A DNA stretch of 64,000 nucleotides, taken from Labrys okinawensis. GTDB taxonomy: Bacteria > Pseudomonadota > Alphaproteobacteria > Rhizobiales > Labraceae. The stretch's first letter is position 1. Each line of letters begins with the position of its first letter. This document shows, one piece after another, positions 25,079-33,029 of this stretch. A program made the translations under genes and the position numbers. The stretch is from the NCBI RefSeq assembly GCF_002982075.1, contig NZ_PUEJ01000005.1:496001-560000 (forward strand). The letters run 5' to 3'. The notes under the pieces were generated by a model. That model saw nothing but the letters and a program-made list of their open reading frames with translations, was not told the DNA's origin and ran no database searches.

Positions 25079-25792
25079 TCAGCCGCGCCGGTGCGTGATC
25101 CAGCCGCCCCAGAACAGGCTCGAAAAGAACAAGGTCGGTTCCTCAAAACCGGCCTGCGTCAACAACCCACCGACCTCCTGGTCCGAAGCGGGCGGATCGG
25201 CGCCCTGGCGGATCTTGCCCAGCTTTGCCTCGATCTCTGCAGCCGTTGCGCCATGCATGCGCCAGCGTTCCCCCCAGGCGGAGAGGAAGAGCGGCCTGCT
25301 TTCATAAGCATGGCGATTGCCCGCCAGGATCAGCGGCGCCTTGGGCTTGAGGCGTTTGGCCAGGGCGTCCAGAACGCTTTGCTTGGCTGCCTCGCCGGGC
25401 AGATGGTGCAACACCCCGATCAGGGTCGCGGCATCATAGATCGGCTCCTCGGGCAGGGCCGCGACCTCGCCCAGCACGGGCGCCGTTCGTGCCGTGAGAC
25501 CCGCTTCGCCGACCGCGGCCATGGCGAGTTCGAGCATGGGGGCCGAAGGGTCCACGGCGGTGAAGTGCCAGAGACGCTCGAGGCGGGCGGCCGAGACGAT
25601 TTCGCGGGCGGTGCCGCCGGCGCCCGCCACCAGAATCCGTGCCGGCCGGCCTGGGCCGAGGTCGGCGGCGAGCAGGCAGGCAGCAAGTTCGTGGCAGGCA
25701 TCGTAGCCTGCCAGGGCTATCCGGCTCTGGACCGCATATTCGGCCGCCCTGCCGGCATCGAACTTTCCGGCGGCGTTCCCAGTCTTGGTCAT
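25079..25792 (-). CDS. Class I SAM-dependent methyltransferase
   Basis: Predicted cytosolic methyltransferase of 237 residues with a Rossmann-like SAM fold. Motif I is read as RILVAGAGGTAREIV, the acidic end of beta 2 as HFTAVDPSAPML, and motif post I as LIGVLHHLPGE. GWITHRRG closes the protein. The ATG at 25792 follows GGGAGAAGACC. It is the last gene of a leftward row starting with the AsnC regulator, though spacing suggests its own promoter. Substrate unknown; the sequence resembles small-molecule methyltransferases. Confidence 0.85.
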   Translation of the reverse strand: MTKTGNAAGKFDAGRAAEYAVQSRIALAGYDACHELAACLLAADLGPGRPARILVAGAGGTAREIVSAARLERLWHFTAVDPSAPMLELAMAAVGEAGLTARTAPVLGEVAALPEEPIYDAATLIGVLHHLPGEAAKQSVLDALAKRLKPKAPLILAGNRHAYESRPLFLSAWGERWRMHGATAAEIEAKLGKIRQGADPPASDQEVGGLLTQAGFEEPTLFFSSLFWGGWITHRRG

Positions 25793-25889
25793 GGTCTTCT
25801 CCCTGGACATCGCTCCTTTGCTCGGGAGGAGAGATGCCGGGAAGGCCGGTTCTTATGCTGGTATAAAAGCTGACTGCCGCCGGCTTGGG

Positions 25890-26681
25890 TCAGTTTTTGG
25901 CGAAACTCTCGGCGAGCCAGGCGTGCATCATCGCATAGGACCTCGCCGCGGCCTTGGCATCGTAGCGGCAATTGCCCGTCTTGCCGGTGGCCTCGGTTTC
26001 GGTGAAGCAATGCACGGCGTGGCCGATCTCGACGAACTGCCAGTCGGCCGGACTGCCTCGCATCTCCTCGGTGAATTTGGGTACGTCCGGCATGGTGGCG
26101 CTGTCGTCAGCCCCATTGATGGCGAGCACGCGCGCCTTGATGGACTTGGCCAGCGTCGGATCGTCGGTGCCGAGGCCGCCATGGAAGGAGATCACGGCCT
26201 TGGCGTCGGAACCGCTGCGCGCCAGGTCGAGTACGGCGCTGCCGCCGAAACAGAAGCCGATCGCCGCCAGCCGGGCCTGGTCGATCGGCGCGTTGGTGGC
26301 ATTGGCCTTCAACTGCTCGAAGGCCTTGTCGATACGCTTGCGCATCAATGCGCGATTGCCATAGAGCGGCCCGATGGCAGCCTTGGCTTCATCGTCGTTC
26401 TTGGGGCGGACACCCTCGCCATACATGTCGGTGAGAAGGATGACGTACTCCTTGCCGGCGATCTTCTTGGCCTTCTCGACGGCGGTGTCGCCAACGCCGT
26501 ACCAATTGGGCACCATGACCAGGCCGGGCCGTTTGGCTTTGGCGGCGTCGTCATAGATCAGCATGCTCTTGAACGTCGTGCCGTCCAGGGTCCAGTCGAC
26601 GGGCTTGACCACCATCTTGGCAAGGGCGGGCGTGGCAACGAAAAGCGCGAGTAAAGGCAGAACGAAACGGGCAAGGCGCAT
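25890..26681 (-). CDS. Exported dienelactone hydrolase-family protein
   Basis: Alpha/beta hydrolase of the dienelactone hydrolase family, 263 residues with a signal peptide (hydrophobic FVLPLLALFVATPALA, cleavage near residue 21), so it acts in the periplasm. The nucleophile is Cys144 in GFCFGG, as in dienelactone hydrolases; the catalytic Asp is in NGADDSATMPD and the His in GHAVHCFTE. It lies 65 bases downstream of the ureohydrolase gene on the same strand. Substrate unknown; exported members may act on esters or lactones of the cell envelope or environment. Confidence 0.85.
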   Translation of the reverse strand: MRLARFVLPLLALFVATPALAKMVVKPVDWTLDGTTFKSMLIYDDAAKAKRPGLVMVPNWYGVGDTAVEKAKKIAGKEYVILLTDMYGEGVRPKNDDEAKAAIGPLYGNRALMRKRIDKAFEQLKANATNAPIDQARLAAIGFCFGGSAVLDLARSGSDAKAVISFHGGLGTDDPTLAKSIKARVLAINGADDSATMPDVPKFTEEMRGSPADWQFVEIGHAVHCFTETEATGKTGNCRYDAKAAARSYAMMHAWLAESFAKN

Positions 26682-26746
26682 GGGAGGTCCTCTTGGCGGC
26701 AGATGAAACCCTGTCGGGCCATCATGCTACCAGAGCGGGCCGGCTT

Positions 26747-27658
26747 TCAAACCTGGCGGGCAATGGTCCCGATCACATTGACGAGAAGCCGGGCGGCGGT
26801 CAGCGCCGACAAGCCGCTCCCGTCGGCGGGCGGATAGAGTTCGACGAGATCGAAACCCGCAATCCTGGCTCGCTGGCCGAGACCCGCGATCAGGTCGATC
26901 ACCTGGGTGTAGCTGAGGCCGCCAGGCGTGCGGGCCGCCACCCCCGGCATGAGGCCGGGATCGAGGCCGTCGCAATCGAGGCTGATAACGACCTTGGCTC
27001 CCGCGGGAACGAGCTCGAGAGCGGCCTCGATGCCCCGGACGTGAATCTCGCGGGCGGTCACCATGCGGCTGGCATAGGCTCGAGCCGCTTCGATTTCCGA
27101 CAGGCGAGCACTGCCGACGCCACGCATGCCCACCTGCACCATGCCGGCCACATGCGCCATCTCGCTGGCGCGGCGCATCGGGCTGGAATAGCCGTAACGT
27201 TCCCCGTGCACTTCGTCGCGCCAGTCGATATGCGCATCGATCTGCAGGATCCAGATCGGGCCGTGGTCGGCGAACCCAGCAAGGAAGGGAATGGGGACGG
27301 AATCGTCGCCGCCGATGAGGAGAGGGACGGCGCCCGCCGCCAGTATCGCGCGTGTCTTCGCCTCGATTCGGCCGCGGTTCGCGGCATTGTCATGCATGAC
27401 CGTTTCGATATTGCCGATATCGACGCAGGAAGCAGGCTTGCCAGCGAAGAGCGGACCACCGAGGTCGAAATCCCAATGCTCGGCCAGACCGGCATCCTCC
27501 TGGCTGGCGACACGAATAGCATCCGGCGCCAGGGCATAGGGACTGCTGTCCTTGCCGGGATAGGTGCTGCCATGGCCGGCTCCGAAGATCACCATCGCGG
27601 GCTCGCGGTCGCCGGCAAGGTGTGCGGGAAAATCCAGGAAGGTGGGTGCGGCGGTCAT
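26747..27658 (-). CDS. Ureohydrolase (agmatinase/arginase family), GGDDS variant
   Basis: Ureohydrolase of about 303 residues, expected to release urea or a similar group from a guanidino or related amine compound using two Mn ions. The metal motifs DAHID (141-145) and SLDCDGLDP (226-234) are intact. The first motif reads GGDDS (116-120) where arginases and agmatinases have GGDHS, so the His ligand is an Asp at 119. Substrate and even metal use may therefore differ. I chose the ATG at 27658. It follows the AsnC gene by 25 bases on the same strand, beside the ectoine genes, and may serve nitrogen scavenging or an unrelated arginine-type compound. Confidence 0.82.
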   Translation of the reverse strand: MTAAPTFLDFPAHLAGDREPAMVIFGAGHGSTYPGKDSSPYALAPDAIRVASQEDAGLAEHWDFDLGGPLFAGKPASCVDIGNIETVMHDNAANRGRIEAKTRAILAAGAVPLLIGGDDSVPIPFLAGFADHGPIWILQIDAHIDWRDEVHGERYGYSSPMRRASEMAHVAGMVQVGMRGVGSARLSEIEAARAYASRMVTAREIHVRGIEAALELVPAGAKVVISLDCDGLDPGLMPGVAARTPGGLSYTQVIDLIAGLGQRARIAGFDLVELYPPADGSGLSALTAARLLVNVIGTIARQV

Positions 27659-27683
27659 GGGACGCGATCCTGTCGGCAGCAAT

Positions 27684-28166
27684 TCAGGAAACGGAGGCCT
27701 CGACGATTTCGAGCGGGAATCCGGTCTGCTTGATGGTCTTGGTAACGATATAGGTGAAATAGCGGTCGATGCCGATCTCGGCCTCGAGCAAGGCGTCGAT
27801 CAGGCGCTGATAGGAATCGATGTCGGTGGTGACCACGCGCAGGAGATAATCGATGCCGCCCCCGACAGCGTCGCAGGCGACGACGGCCGGCTCTCTGATC
27901 ACGGCGGCTTCGAAACGCTGGAAGTCCGCCTGGCGATGGCTCTTGAGCGTGATCTCGACCAGCACGGTGGCAAAGCGCCCGAGCCGGGCCGCGTCGATGA
28001 CGGCACCGTAACGGGCGATCACGCCGGCTTTTTCCAGACGGCGCAGCCGTTCCCAGCACGCAGCCGCCGACAGGCCGGCCTCGACGGCGAGGTTCAGCTT
28101 GGTGATGCGACCATCGCGCTGCAGGGCCGCGAGGATCTTCAGATCGATCTTGTCGAGTTTCAACAT
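27684..28166 (-). CDS. AsnC/Lrp-family regulator (ectoine-cluster type)
   Basis: Feast/famine regulator of 160 residues: N-terminal helix-turn-helix (LDKIDLKILAALQRDGRITK, AGLSAAACWERLRRLEKAGV) and a C-terminal ligand-binding domain (VVACDAVGGGIDYLLRVVTT). It is divergent from the MocR-type EnuR gene and adjoins the ectoine operon, an arrangement seen in known ectoine-catabolic clusters whose AsnC/DoeX protein binds a pathway intermediate. It is also co-oriented with the ureohydrolase, which it could regulate instead or as well. Confidence 0.88.
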   Translation of the reverse strand: MLKLDKIDLKILAALQRDGRITKLNLAVEAGLSAAACWERLRRLEKAGVIARYGAVIDAARLGRFATVLVEITLKSHRQADFQRFEAAVIREPAVVACDAVGGGIDYLLRVVTTDIDSYQRLIDALLEAEIGIDRYFTYIVTKTIKQTGFPLEIVEASVS

Positions 28167-28208
28167 GGCGCCGGCGAATGGATTGGTATAATACGGATAG
28201 GCTCGGAT

Positions 28209-28224
28209 ATTGTATCAGGACAAT
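28209..28224. promoter_or_regulatory. Ectoine-cluster motif, copy 1 (before enuR)
   Basis: ATTGTATCAGGACAAT has perfect arms ATTGT/ACAAT around ATCAGG. It lies four bases before the EnuR start and inside the divergent AsnC-enuR gap. Two more copies of the TGTATCnnnACA pattern lie before eutB. Confidence 0.75.
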
Positions 28225-28227
28225 TTC

Positions 28228-29688
28228 ATGTCATTCTCCAATTCTGACCGGTCCGCGCGATTTGTCGAGTCGCGCGCGCCTCTGGCGGCAGCAGCAGAAT
28301 GGCGGCCAGTCCTACCGCGCCGCAAGGGCGTGACCAAGCACAAGCTGCTCACCGACCTGATCATTGCCGATGTCGAGGCCGAGGTCCTGAAGCCGGGCAC
28401 GCGCATGCCGACCCATCGCGATCTCGCCCACGCCCTCAAGGTTTCGGTGCAGACGGTCAGCATCAGCTATAAGGAAGCGGAACGGCGCGGGGTGTTGCGC
28501 GGCGAAGTCGGGCGGGGCACCTTCGTGCGGGACCGGGTGACCGAGCGGGCCGAGCGCTTCATGCTGGATCGCTCTCCCGGCCAGACGGCCGACCTCTCCA
28601 TCATCCGCGCCGTCTATACGGAAGCCCATGAGCGCGCCTCGCGGCAGGTGATGGCCCGCCTGGGCGACGGGGACAACAGCGCTTTCATGCGCACCTGCCG
28701 CCCGATCGCCGGGCTCGACCGGCATCGCGCCGCGGCCAGGCTCTGGCTGCGCGGGCTCGGTGTGGAAGCGGAATCCGAACGCATCCTGATCACCAATGGC
28801 GCGGCTCATGGCCTCTTCCTGGCCGTGGCCTCGGTCGTCCATCCCGGTGACCTGGTGCTGACCGAAAACCTGACGGATCACGGCATCATCGGCCTGGCGT
28901 CGCTATTGGGCTTCACCCTGCGCGGCTTGCCGACGGATGCCGAAGGCATTCTGCCGGAGGCCCTCGAAGCCGCCTGCGCGGCGGGAGGCGTCAAGGCACT
29001 TGTCCTCATTCCCTCGCTGGGAAACCCGACCAGTCATGTGGCCGGCGCCGAACGCCGGCGTGCGATTGCCGACATAGCGGGCCGCTATGGCCTCTTCGTG
29101 ATCGAGGACGAGGTCTACAAGCCCCTGCTCGACGAGCCCTTGCCTTCGATCGCCCAGATGTTGCCCGAGCTTGGCTTCTTCGCCACCTCGATGACCAAGT
29201 CGGTGATGACGGGACTGCGAGTCGGCTATCTCGTGGTGCCGCCGGCCTATTCGATCCGTGTCGGCAGCATCATGCGGGTCACGAGCTGGAGCGCCACCAA
29301 TCTGCCGGCGGAAATCGCCTCGCTGTGGATCGAGGACGGCACGGCGCAGGCCCTCATCGGCCTTCAGCGCCAGGAAGCCCGGGCCCGCCAGGCCATCGTG
29401 GCCCAGGTGCTCGGCGACATCGTCGCCTCCAGCCATCCCCTCTCGCTTTGCGCCTGGCTGAAAGTGCCCTCGCGTTGGACGGAGGAGGGGCTGGTGCGCG
29501 CTCTTGCCCAGCGCGCGATCGCTGTGACGCCCTCCGATCCCTTCGTTGCCGGCGAGGTGGGCGGCGGCGGGATTCGCATCTGTCTCGGCGGACGGCTGTC
29601 GCACGCCGCCCTGGCGGAGACGCTCGCATCGGTCCGGGCCACCTTCGAACAACTGCCGCCTGTCTTCGACGCACGCCTGATCGCCTGA
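28228..29688 (+). CDS. enuR: EnuR, MocR/GntR-type ectoine regulator
   Basis: PLP-dependent MocR-subfamily regulator of 486 residues. A GntR-type winged helix is near residues 35-105 (RMPTHRDLAHALKVSVQTVS), fused to an aminotransferase-fold domain that holds PLP through Lys324 in SMTKSVMTGLRVGY. EnuR in other bacteria represses ectoine use and is relieved by N-acetyl-diaminobutyrate or diaminobutyrate, which bind the PLP. I chose the ATG at 28228 over the TTG at 28210 because AGGA lies just upstream. It precedes eutB by about 85 bases and is divergent from AsnC; three copies of a shared motif flank it. Confidence 0.92.
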   Translation: MSFSNSDRSARFVESRAPLAAAAEWRPVLPRRKGVTKHKLLTDLIIADVEAEVLKPGTRMPTHRDLAHALKVSVQTVSISYKEAERRGVLRGEVGRGTFVRDRVTERAERFMLDRSPGQTADLSIIRAVYTEAHERASRQVMARLGDGDNSAFMRTCRPIAGLDRHRAAARLWLRGLGVEAESERILITNGAAHGLFLAVASVVHPGDLVLTENLTDHGIIGLASLLGFTLRGLPTDAEGILPEALEAACAAGGVKALVLIPSLGNPTSHVAGAERRRAIADIAGRYGLFVIEDEVYKPLLDEPLPSIAQMLPELGFFATSMTKSVMTGLRVGYLVVPPAYSIRVGSIMRVTSWSATNLPAEIASLWIEDGTAQALIGLQRQEARARQAIVAQVLGDIVASSHPLSLCAWLKVPSRWTEEGLVRALAQRAIAVTPSDPFVAGEVGGGGIRICLGGRLSHAALAETLASVRATFEQLPPVFDARLIA

Positions 29689-29693
29689 TCGCG

Positions 29694-29709
29694 TCTGTAT
29701 CATTACAAT
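29694..29709. promoter_or_regulatory. Ectoine-cluster motif, copy 2 (before eutB)
   Basis: TCTGTATCATTACAAT matches copy 1 at TGTATC and ACAAT. It is 65 bases upstream of the eutB start, in an AT-rich region suitable for a promoter. Confidence 0.7.
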
Positions 29710-29727
29710 ATAATAATTGACATGATT

Positions 29728-29743
29728 TTTGTATCGTAACACC
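29728..29743. promoter_or_regulatory. Ectoine-cluster motif, copy 3 (before eutB)
   Basis: TTTGTATCGTAACACC matches TTGTATC and ACA of copy 1 but is less symmetric. Its start is 34 bases after the start of copy 2, close to three helical turns. Confidence 0.6.
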
Positions 29744-29773
29744 ATCCCTCCCAAGCCAGGAGGGGTGGGTTCG

Positions 29774-30754
29774 ATGCCGGTTTCGGTCACCATCGACGAG
29801 ATCAAGGCCGCCCAGGCGCGGATCGCGAGGCATGTGGTGCGCACGCCGCTGCGCCATGCGCCTTCGCTCTCGCATAACAATTCGCCGGTTCACCTCAAGC
29901 TGGAAACGCGCCAGACCACCGGCTCGTTCAAGCTGCGTGGCGCAACCAACGCGGTGCTCTCTCTCGAGACAGCGCCCACACGCGGGGCAACGGGGGTCGT
30001 CACCGCCTCGACGGGAAACCACGGCCGAGCGGTCGCGCATGCGGCCAAGGCTCGCGGTATCCGGGCCGTAGTGTGCATGTCCCACCTCGTGCCGGAAAAC
30101 AAGGTCGAGGCCGTCCGCTCGCTCGGCGCCGAGGTGCGTATCGTCGGCCACTCTCAGGACGACGCGCAGGAGGAAGTCGACCGGCTGGTGGCCGAGGAAA
30201 ATCTGGCTGAAATCCCGCCTTTCGACCACCCGGCCGTGATTGCCGGGCAGGGAACGATCGGGCTCGAAATCATAGAGGACATGCCGGAGGTCGAACTCGT
30301 GCTGGTACCGCTGTCGGGCGGCGGACTGGCAGGCGGGATCGCGGCAGCCGTCAAGGCGCTCCGCCCCCGGACCAAGGTCGTCGGCATCTCGATGGCCCGG
30401 GGGGCCGCCATGCATGCCAGCCTGCTGGCCGGCAAGCCGGTTCAGGTGGAGGAGTTGCCGACACTGGCGGATTCGCTCGGCGGAGGCATCGGGCTCGCCA
30501 ATCACTACAGTTTCGCCCTGTGCCGTGATTTCCTCGACGAGGTCGTCCTGCTGACCGAAGAAGAAGTGGCGACCGGCATCCGACATGCCTTCACGGCGGA
30601 AGGCGAAATCGTCGAGGGAGCCGCAGGCGTGGGTGTCGCCGCTCTGCTGGCCGGCAAGGTCAAGCCGTCGGGGCCGACCGCGGTGGTGGTTTCCGGCCGC
30701 AATATCGACCTGGGCTTGCATCGCCGCATCGTCGAACAGGGAGTGGCGGCATGA
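29774..30754 (+). CDS. eutB: EutB, hydroxyectoine-utilisation PLP enzyme
   Basis: Fold-type II PLP enzyme of the threonine dehydratase-like family, 326 residues, cytosolic. The PLP lysine is Lys53 in TTGSFKLRGA, and the phosphate-binding glycine loop is PLSGGGLAGG. In known clusters EutB, with EutA and EutC, converts hydroxyectoine toward ectoine. The ATG at 29774 follows AGGAGGGG. It is the first gene of the long operon and is followed by eutC with four bases of overlap. Without the context a serine/threonine dehydratase would be equally plausible. Confidence 0.88.
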   Translation: MPVSVTIDEIKAAQARIARHVVRTPLRHAPSLSHNNSPVHLKLETRQTTGSFKLRGATNAVLSLETAPTRGATGVVTASTGNHGRAVAHAAKARGIRAVVCMSHLVPENKVEAVRSLGAEVRIVGHSQDDAQEEVDRLVAEENLAEIPPFDHPAVIAGQGTIGLEIIEDMPEVELVLVPLSGGGLAGGIAAAVKALRPRTKVVGISMARGAAMHASLLAGKPVQVEELPTLADSLGGGIGLANHYSFALCRDFLDEVVLLTEEEVATGIRHAFTAEGEIVEGAAGVGVAALLAGKVKPSGPTAVVVSGRNIDLGLHRRIVEQGVAA

Positions 30755-31749
30755 TCGTGCTGACCGAAGCCGAATTGCGCCATTGCGTGGCGCTCGATGC
30801 CGATGCCGTCGATTGCGTCGAGCAGGCTTTCCTGGCACTCGCCACCGAAGCGGTGGCGATGCCGCCGATCCTGCGGCTCGACATCCCCAAGCATCGCGGC
30901 GAGGTGGACGTCAAGACGGCCTATATTCCCGGTGTCGAGGGCTTCGCCATCAAGATCAGCCCCGGCTTCTTCGACAATCCCAAGCTCGGCCTTCCCAGCC
31001 TCAACGGCCTGATGGTGCTGCTGAGCAGCCGGACGGGTCTGGTCGAAGCCCTGCTGCTCGACAATGGCTATCTCACGCAGATCCGGACCGCCGCTGCTGG
31101 GGCAGTCGCCGCCCGCCACCTCGCACGGGCCGATGCCCGGACTGCCGCCATCATCGGAGCCGGCGAGCAGGCCCGGCTGCAACTCGAAGCGCTCCGCCTG
31201 GTCCGGCCGATCGATCGGGCTCGGCTCTGGGCTCGCGATGCCGCCAAGGCTGTGGCTACGGCCGAGGAGCTGTCGCAGCGCCTGGGCATCCCAGTCGCGC
31301 CGGCTGCCAGCGTCGAGGCGGCCTGCGCCGGGGCCGATATCATCGTCACCACCACACCGGCCAAGAGCCCGGTGCTCAAGGCCGAATGGCTGTCACCCGG
31401 CCAGCACGTCACGGCAATGGGCTCGGATTCCGAACATAAGAACGAAGTGGATCCGGCCGTCTTCGGCAGGGTGGTCTATGTCGCCGACAGTCTCGCGCAG
31501 ACAAGGCGCCTCGGCGAACTGGCCCATGCCATCGAGGCGGGAACCGCGGACACCGATGCAATGTTTGCCGAACTGGGACAGGTGATCGCCGGTAAGGCGA
31601 AGGGGCGCCAAAGCGATGCCGACATCACCCTTTGCGACCTGACAGGCACCGGGGTGCAGGACACCGCCATCGCCACACTCGCTTTTCGCCGGGCCACCGC
31701 CGCCGGCGTTGGCCAAGCCTTCGAGACGACTGGAGCCAGGCGCGTTTAG
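30751..31749 (+). CDS. eutC: EutC, ornithine cyclodeaminase-like enzyme
   Basis: Ornithine cyclodeaminase/mu-crystallin family protein, 332 residues, NAD(H)-binding. The dinucleotide site is IIGAGEQARLQLEAL and the substrate-side motifs are VDVKTAYIPG and MGSDSEHKNEVDP. In known ectoine clusters EutC works with EutB and EutA on hydroxyectoine. Its ATG overlaps the eutB stop (ATGA), so the two are translationally coupled. An ordinary cyclodeaminase cannot be excluded by motif alone, but position makes EutC far more likely. Confidence 0.9.
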   Translation: MIVLTEAELRHCVALDADAVDCVEQAFLALATEAVAMPPILRLDIPKHRGEVDVKTAYIPGVEGFAIKISPGFFDNPKLGLPSLNGLMVLLSSRTGLVEALLLDNGYLTQIRTAAAGAVAARHLARADARTAAIIGAGEQARLQLEALRLVRPIDRARLWARDAAKAVATAEELSQRLGIPVAPAASVEAACAGADIIVTTTPAKSPVLKAEWLSPGQHVTAMGSDSEHKNEVDPAVFGRVVYVADSLAQTRRLGELAHAIEAGTADTDAMFAELGQVIAGKAKGRQSDADITLCDLTGTGVQDTAIATLAFRRATAAGVGQAFETTGARRV

Positions 31750-31783
31750 GTGAAAACGCTTTCTATCTCCAGCCCCTGTTTGG

Positions 31784-31825
31784 ACGCGTCTTTGCGGTTG
31801 GGGGGCCTTCCACCCCATCGCAGAG
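31784..31825. repeat. Dispersed palindromic repeat, copy C
   Basis: Hairpin with left arm TCTTTGCGGTTGGGGGG and right arm CCACCCCATCGCAGAGC, within the eutC-doeA gap. It resembles copies A, B and D at its ends (TTTGCG/CGCAGA) but has a G/C-run core. Confidence 0.5.
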
Positions 31826-31847
31826 CATTACTGCAGAAAGTGACGGA

Positions 31848-33029
31848 ATGATCGCTCCCACGCTTAATTTCAGCCGCGAGGAATATGCCGGGCGCCTGGC
31901 CAGGACACGCGCGGCCATGGCCCAGGCCGGCATTGATCTTCTTGTCGTCACCGACCCTTCGAACATGCACTGGCTTACCGGCTATGACGGCTGGTCCTTC
32001 TACGTGCACCAATGCGTTCTCGTCGCGGGCGAAGGAGAGCCGGTCTGGTTCGGCCGGGGACAGGACGCCAACGGCGCCAAGCGCACGACCTGGCTCAGCC
32101 ACGACAATATCGTCGGCTATCCCGATCACTATGTGCAGTCCACCGAGCGCCATCCGATGGACTACCTGTCGGGCATCATCGAGCAGCGCGGCTGGGCCAA
32201 GGCCACGATCGGCGTCGAAATGGACAATTACTGGTTCAGCGCCGCGGCCTATGCCTCGCTGGTCCGGCATTTGCCCAATGCCCGCTTCAAGGACTGCCTG
32301 TCATTGATCAACTGGCAACGGGCCATCAAGAGCCCGACCGAGATCGACTATATGCGCAAGGCCGGCCGCATCGTAGAGGCGATGCATCGGCGCATTCTCG
32401 ACAAGGTCGAGCCCGGCATGCGCAAGAGCGATCTCGTCGCCGAGATCTATGACGCCGCCATCCGGGGCGTCGACGGCTTCGGCGGCGATTATGCCGCCAT
32501 CGTGCCGTTGTTGCCGTCGGGCGAGGAGGCCTCTGCGCCGCATCTGACCTGGAACGACCTGCCGATGAAAGCCGGGGAGGGCACCTTCTTCGAGATCGCC
32601 GGCTGCTACCGACGCTATCACTGCCCGCTGTCGCGCACCGTCTTCCTCGGCAAGCCGACCCAGGCGTTTCTCGACGCCGAGAAGGCAACCGTGGAGGGCA
32701 TGGAGGCCGGGCTCGCCGCGGCCAGGCCCGGCAACACCTGCGAAGACATTGCCAACGCCTTCTTCGCCGTGCTGAAGAAATACGGCATCGTCAAGGACAA
32801 CCGCACCGGCTACCCGATCGGCCTGAGCTATCCGCCCGATTGGGGCGAGCGCACCATGAGCCTGCGGCCGGGAGACCGCACGGAGCTGCGTCCCGGCATG
32901 ACCTTCCATTTCATGACGGGTCTCTGGCTCGAAAACATGGGGCTGGAGATCACCGAGAGCATCCTGATCACCGAGAACGGCGTGGACTGCCTCGCCAATG
33001 TGCCGCGCCAGCTTTTCGTGAAACCATGA
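31848..33029 (+). CDS. doeA: DoeA (EutD), ectoine hydrolase
   Basis: Ectoine hydrolase that opens the ectoine ring to N-acetyl-diaminobutyrate, 393 residues, cytosolic. It has the creatinase N-domain (1-150) and the pita-bread M24 domain (170-390). In M24 peptidases the first metal residues lie in DVGA and YHSDxTRT; here they read EIAGCYRR and YHCPLSRT, so two metal aspartates are missing, as expected for metal-free creatinase-like hydrolases. The ATG at 31848 follows a weak GACGGA site. It overlaps doeB by ATGA and is flanked by eutC and the transporter. Confidence 0.92.
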   Translation: MIAPTLNFSREEYAGRLARTRAAMAQAGIDLLVVTDPSNMHWLTGYDGWSFYVHQCVLVAGEGEPVWFGRGQDANGAKRTTWLSHDNIVGYPDHYVQSTERHPMDYLSGIIEQRGWAKATIGVEMDNYWFSAAAYASLVRHLPNARFKDCLSLINWQRAIKSPTEIDYMRKAGRIVEAMHRRILDKVEPGMRKSDLVAEIYDAAIRGVDGFGGDYAAIVPLLPSGEEASAPHLTWNDLPMKAGEGTFFEIAGCYRRYHCPLSRTVFLGKPTQAFLDAEKATVEGMEAGLAAARPGNTCEDIANAFFAVLKKYGIVKDNRTGYPIGLSYPPDWGERTMSLRPGDRTELRPGMTFHFMTGLWLENMGLEITESILITENGVDCLANVPRQLFVKP

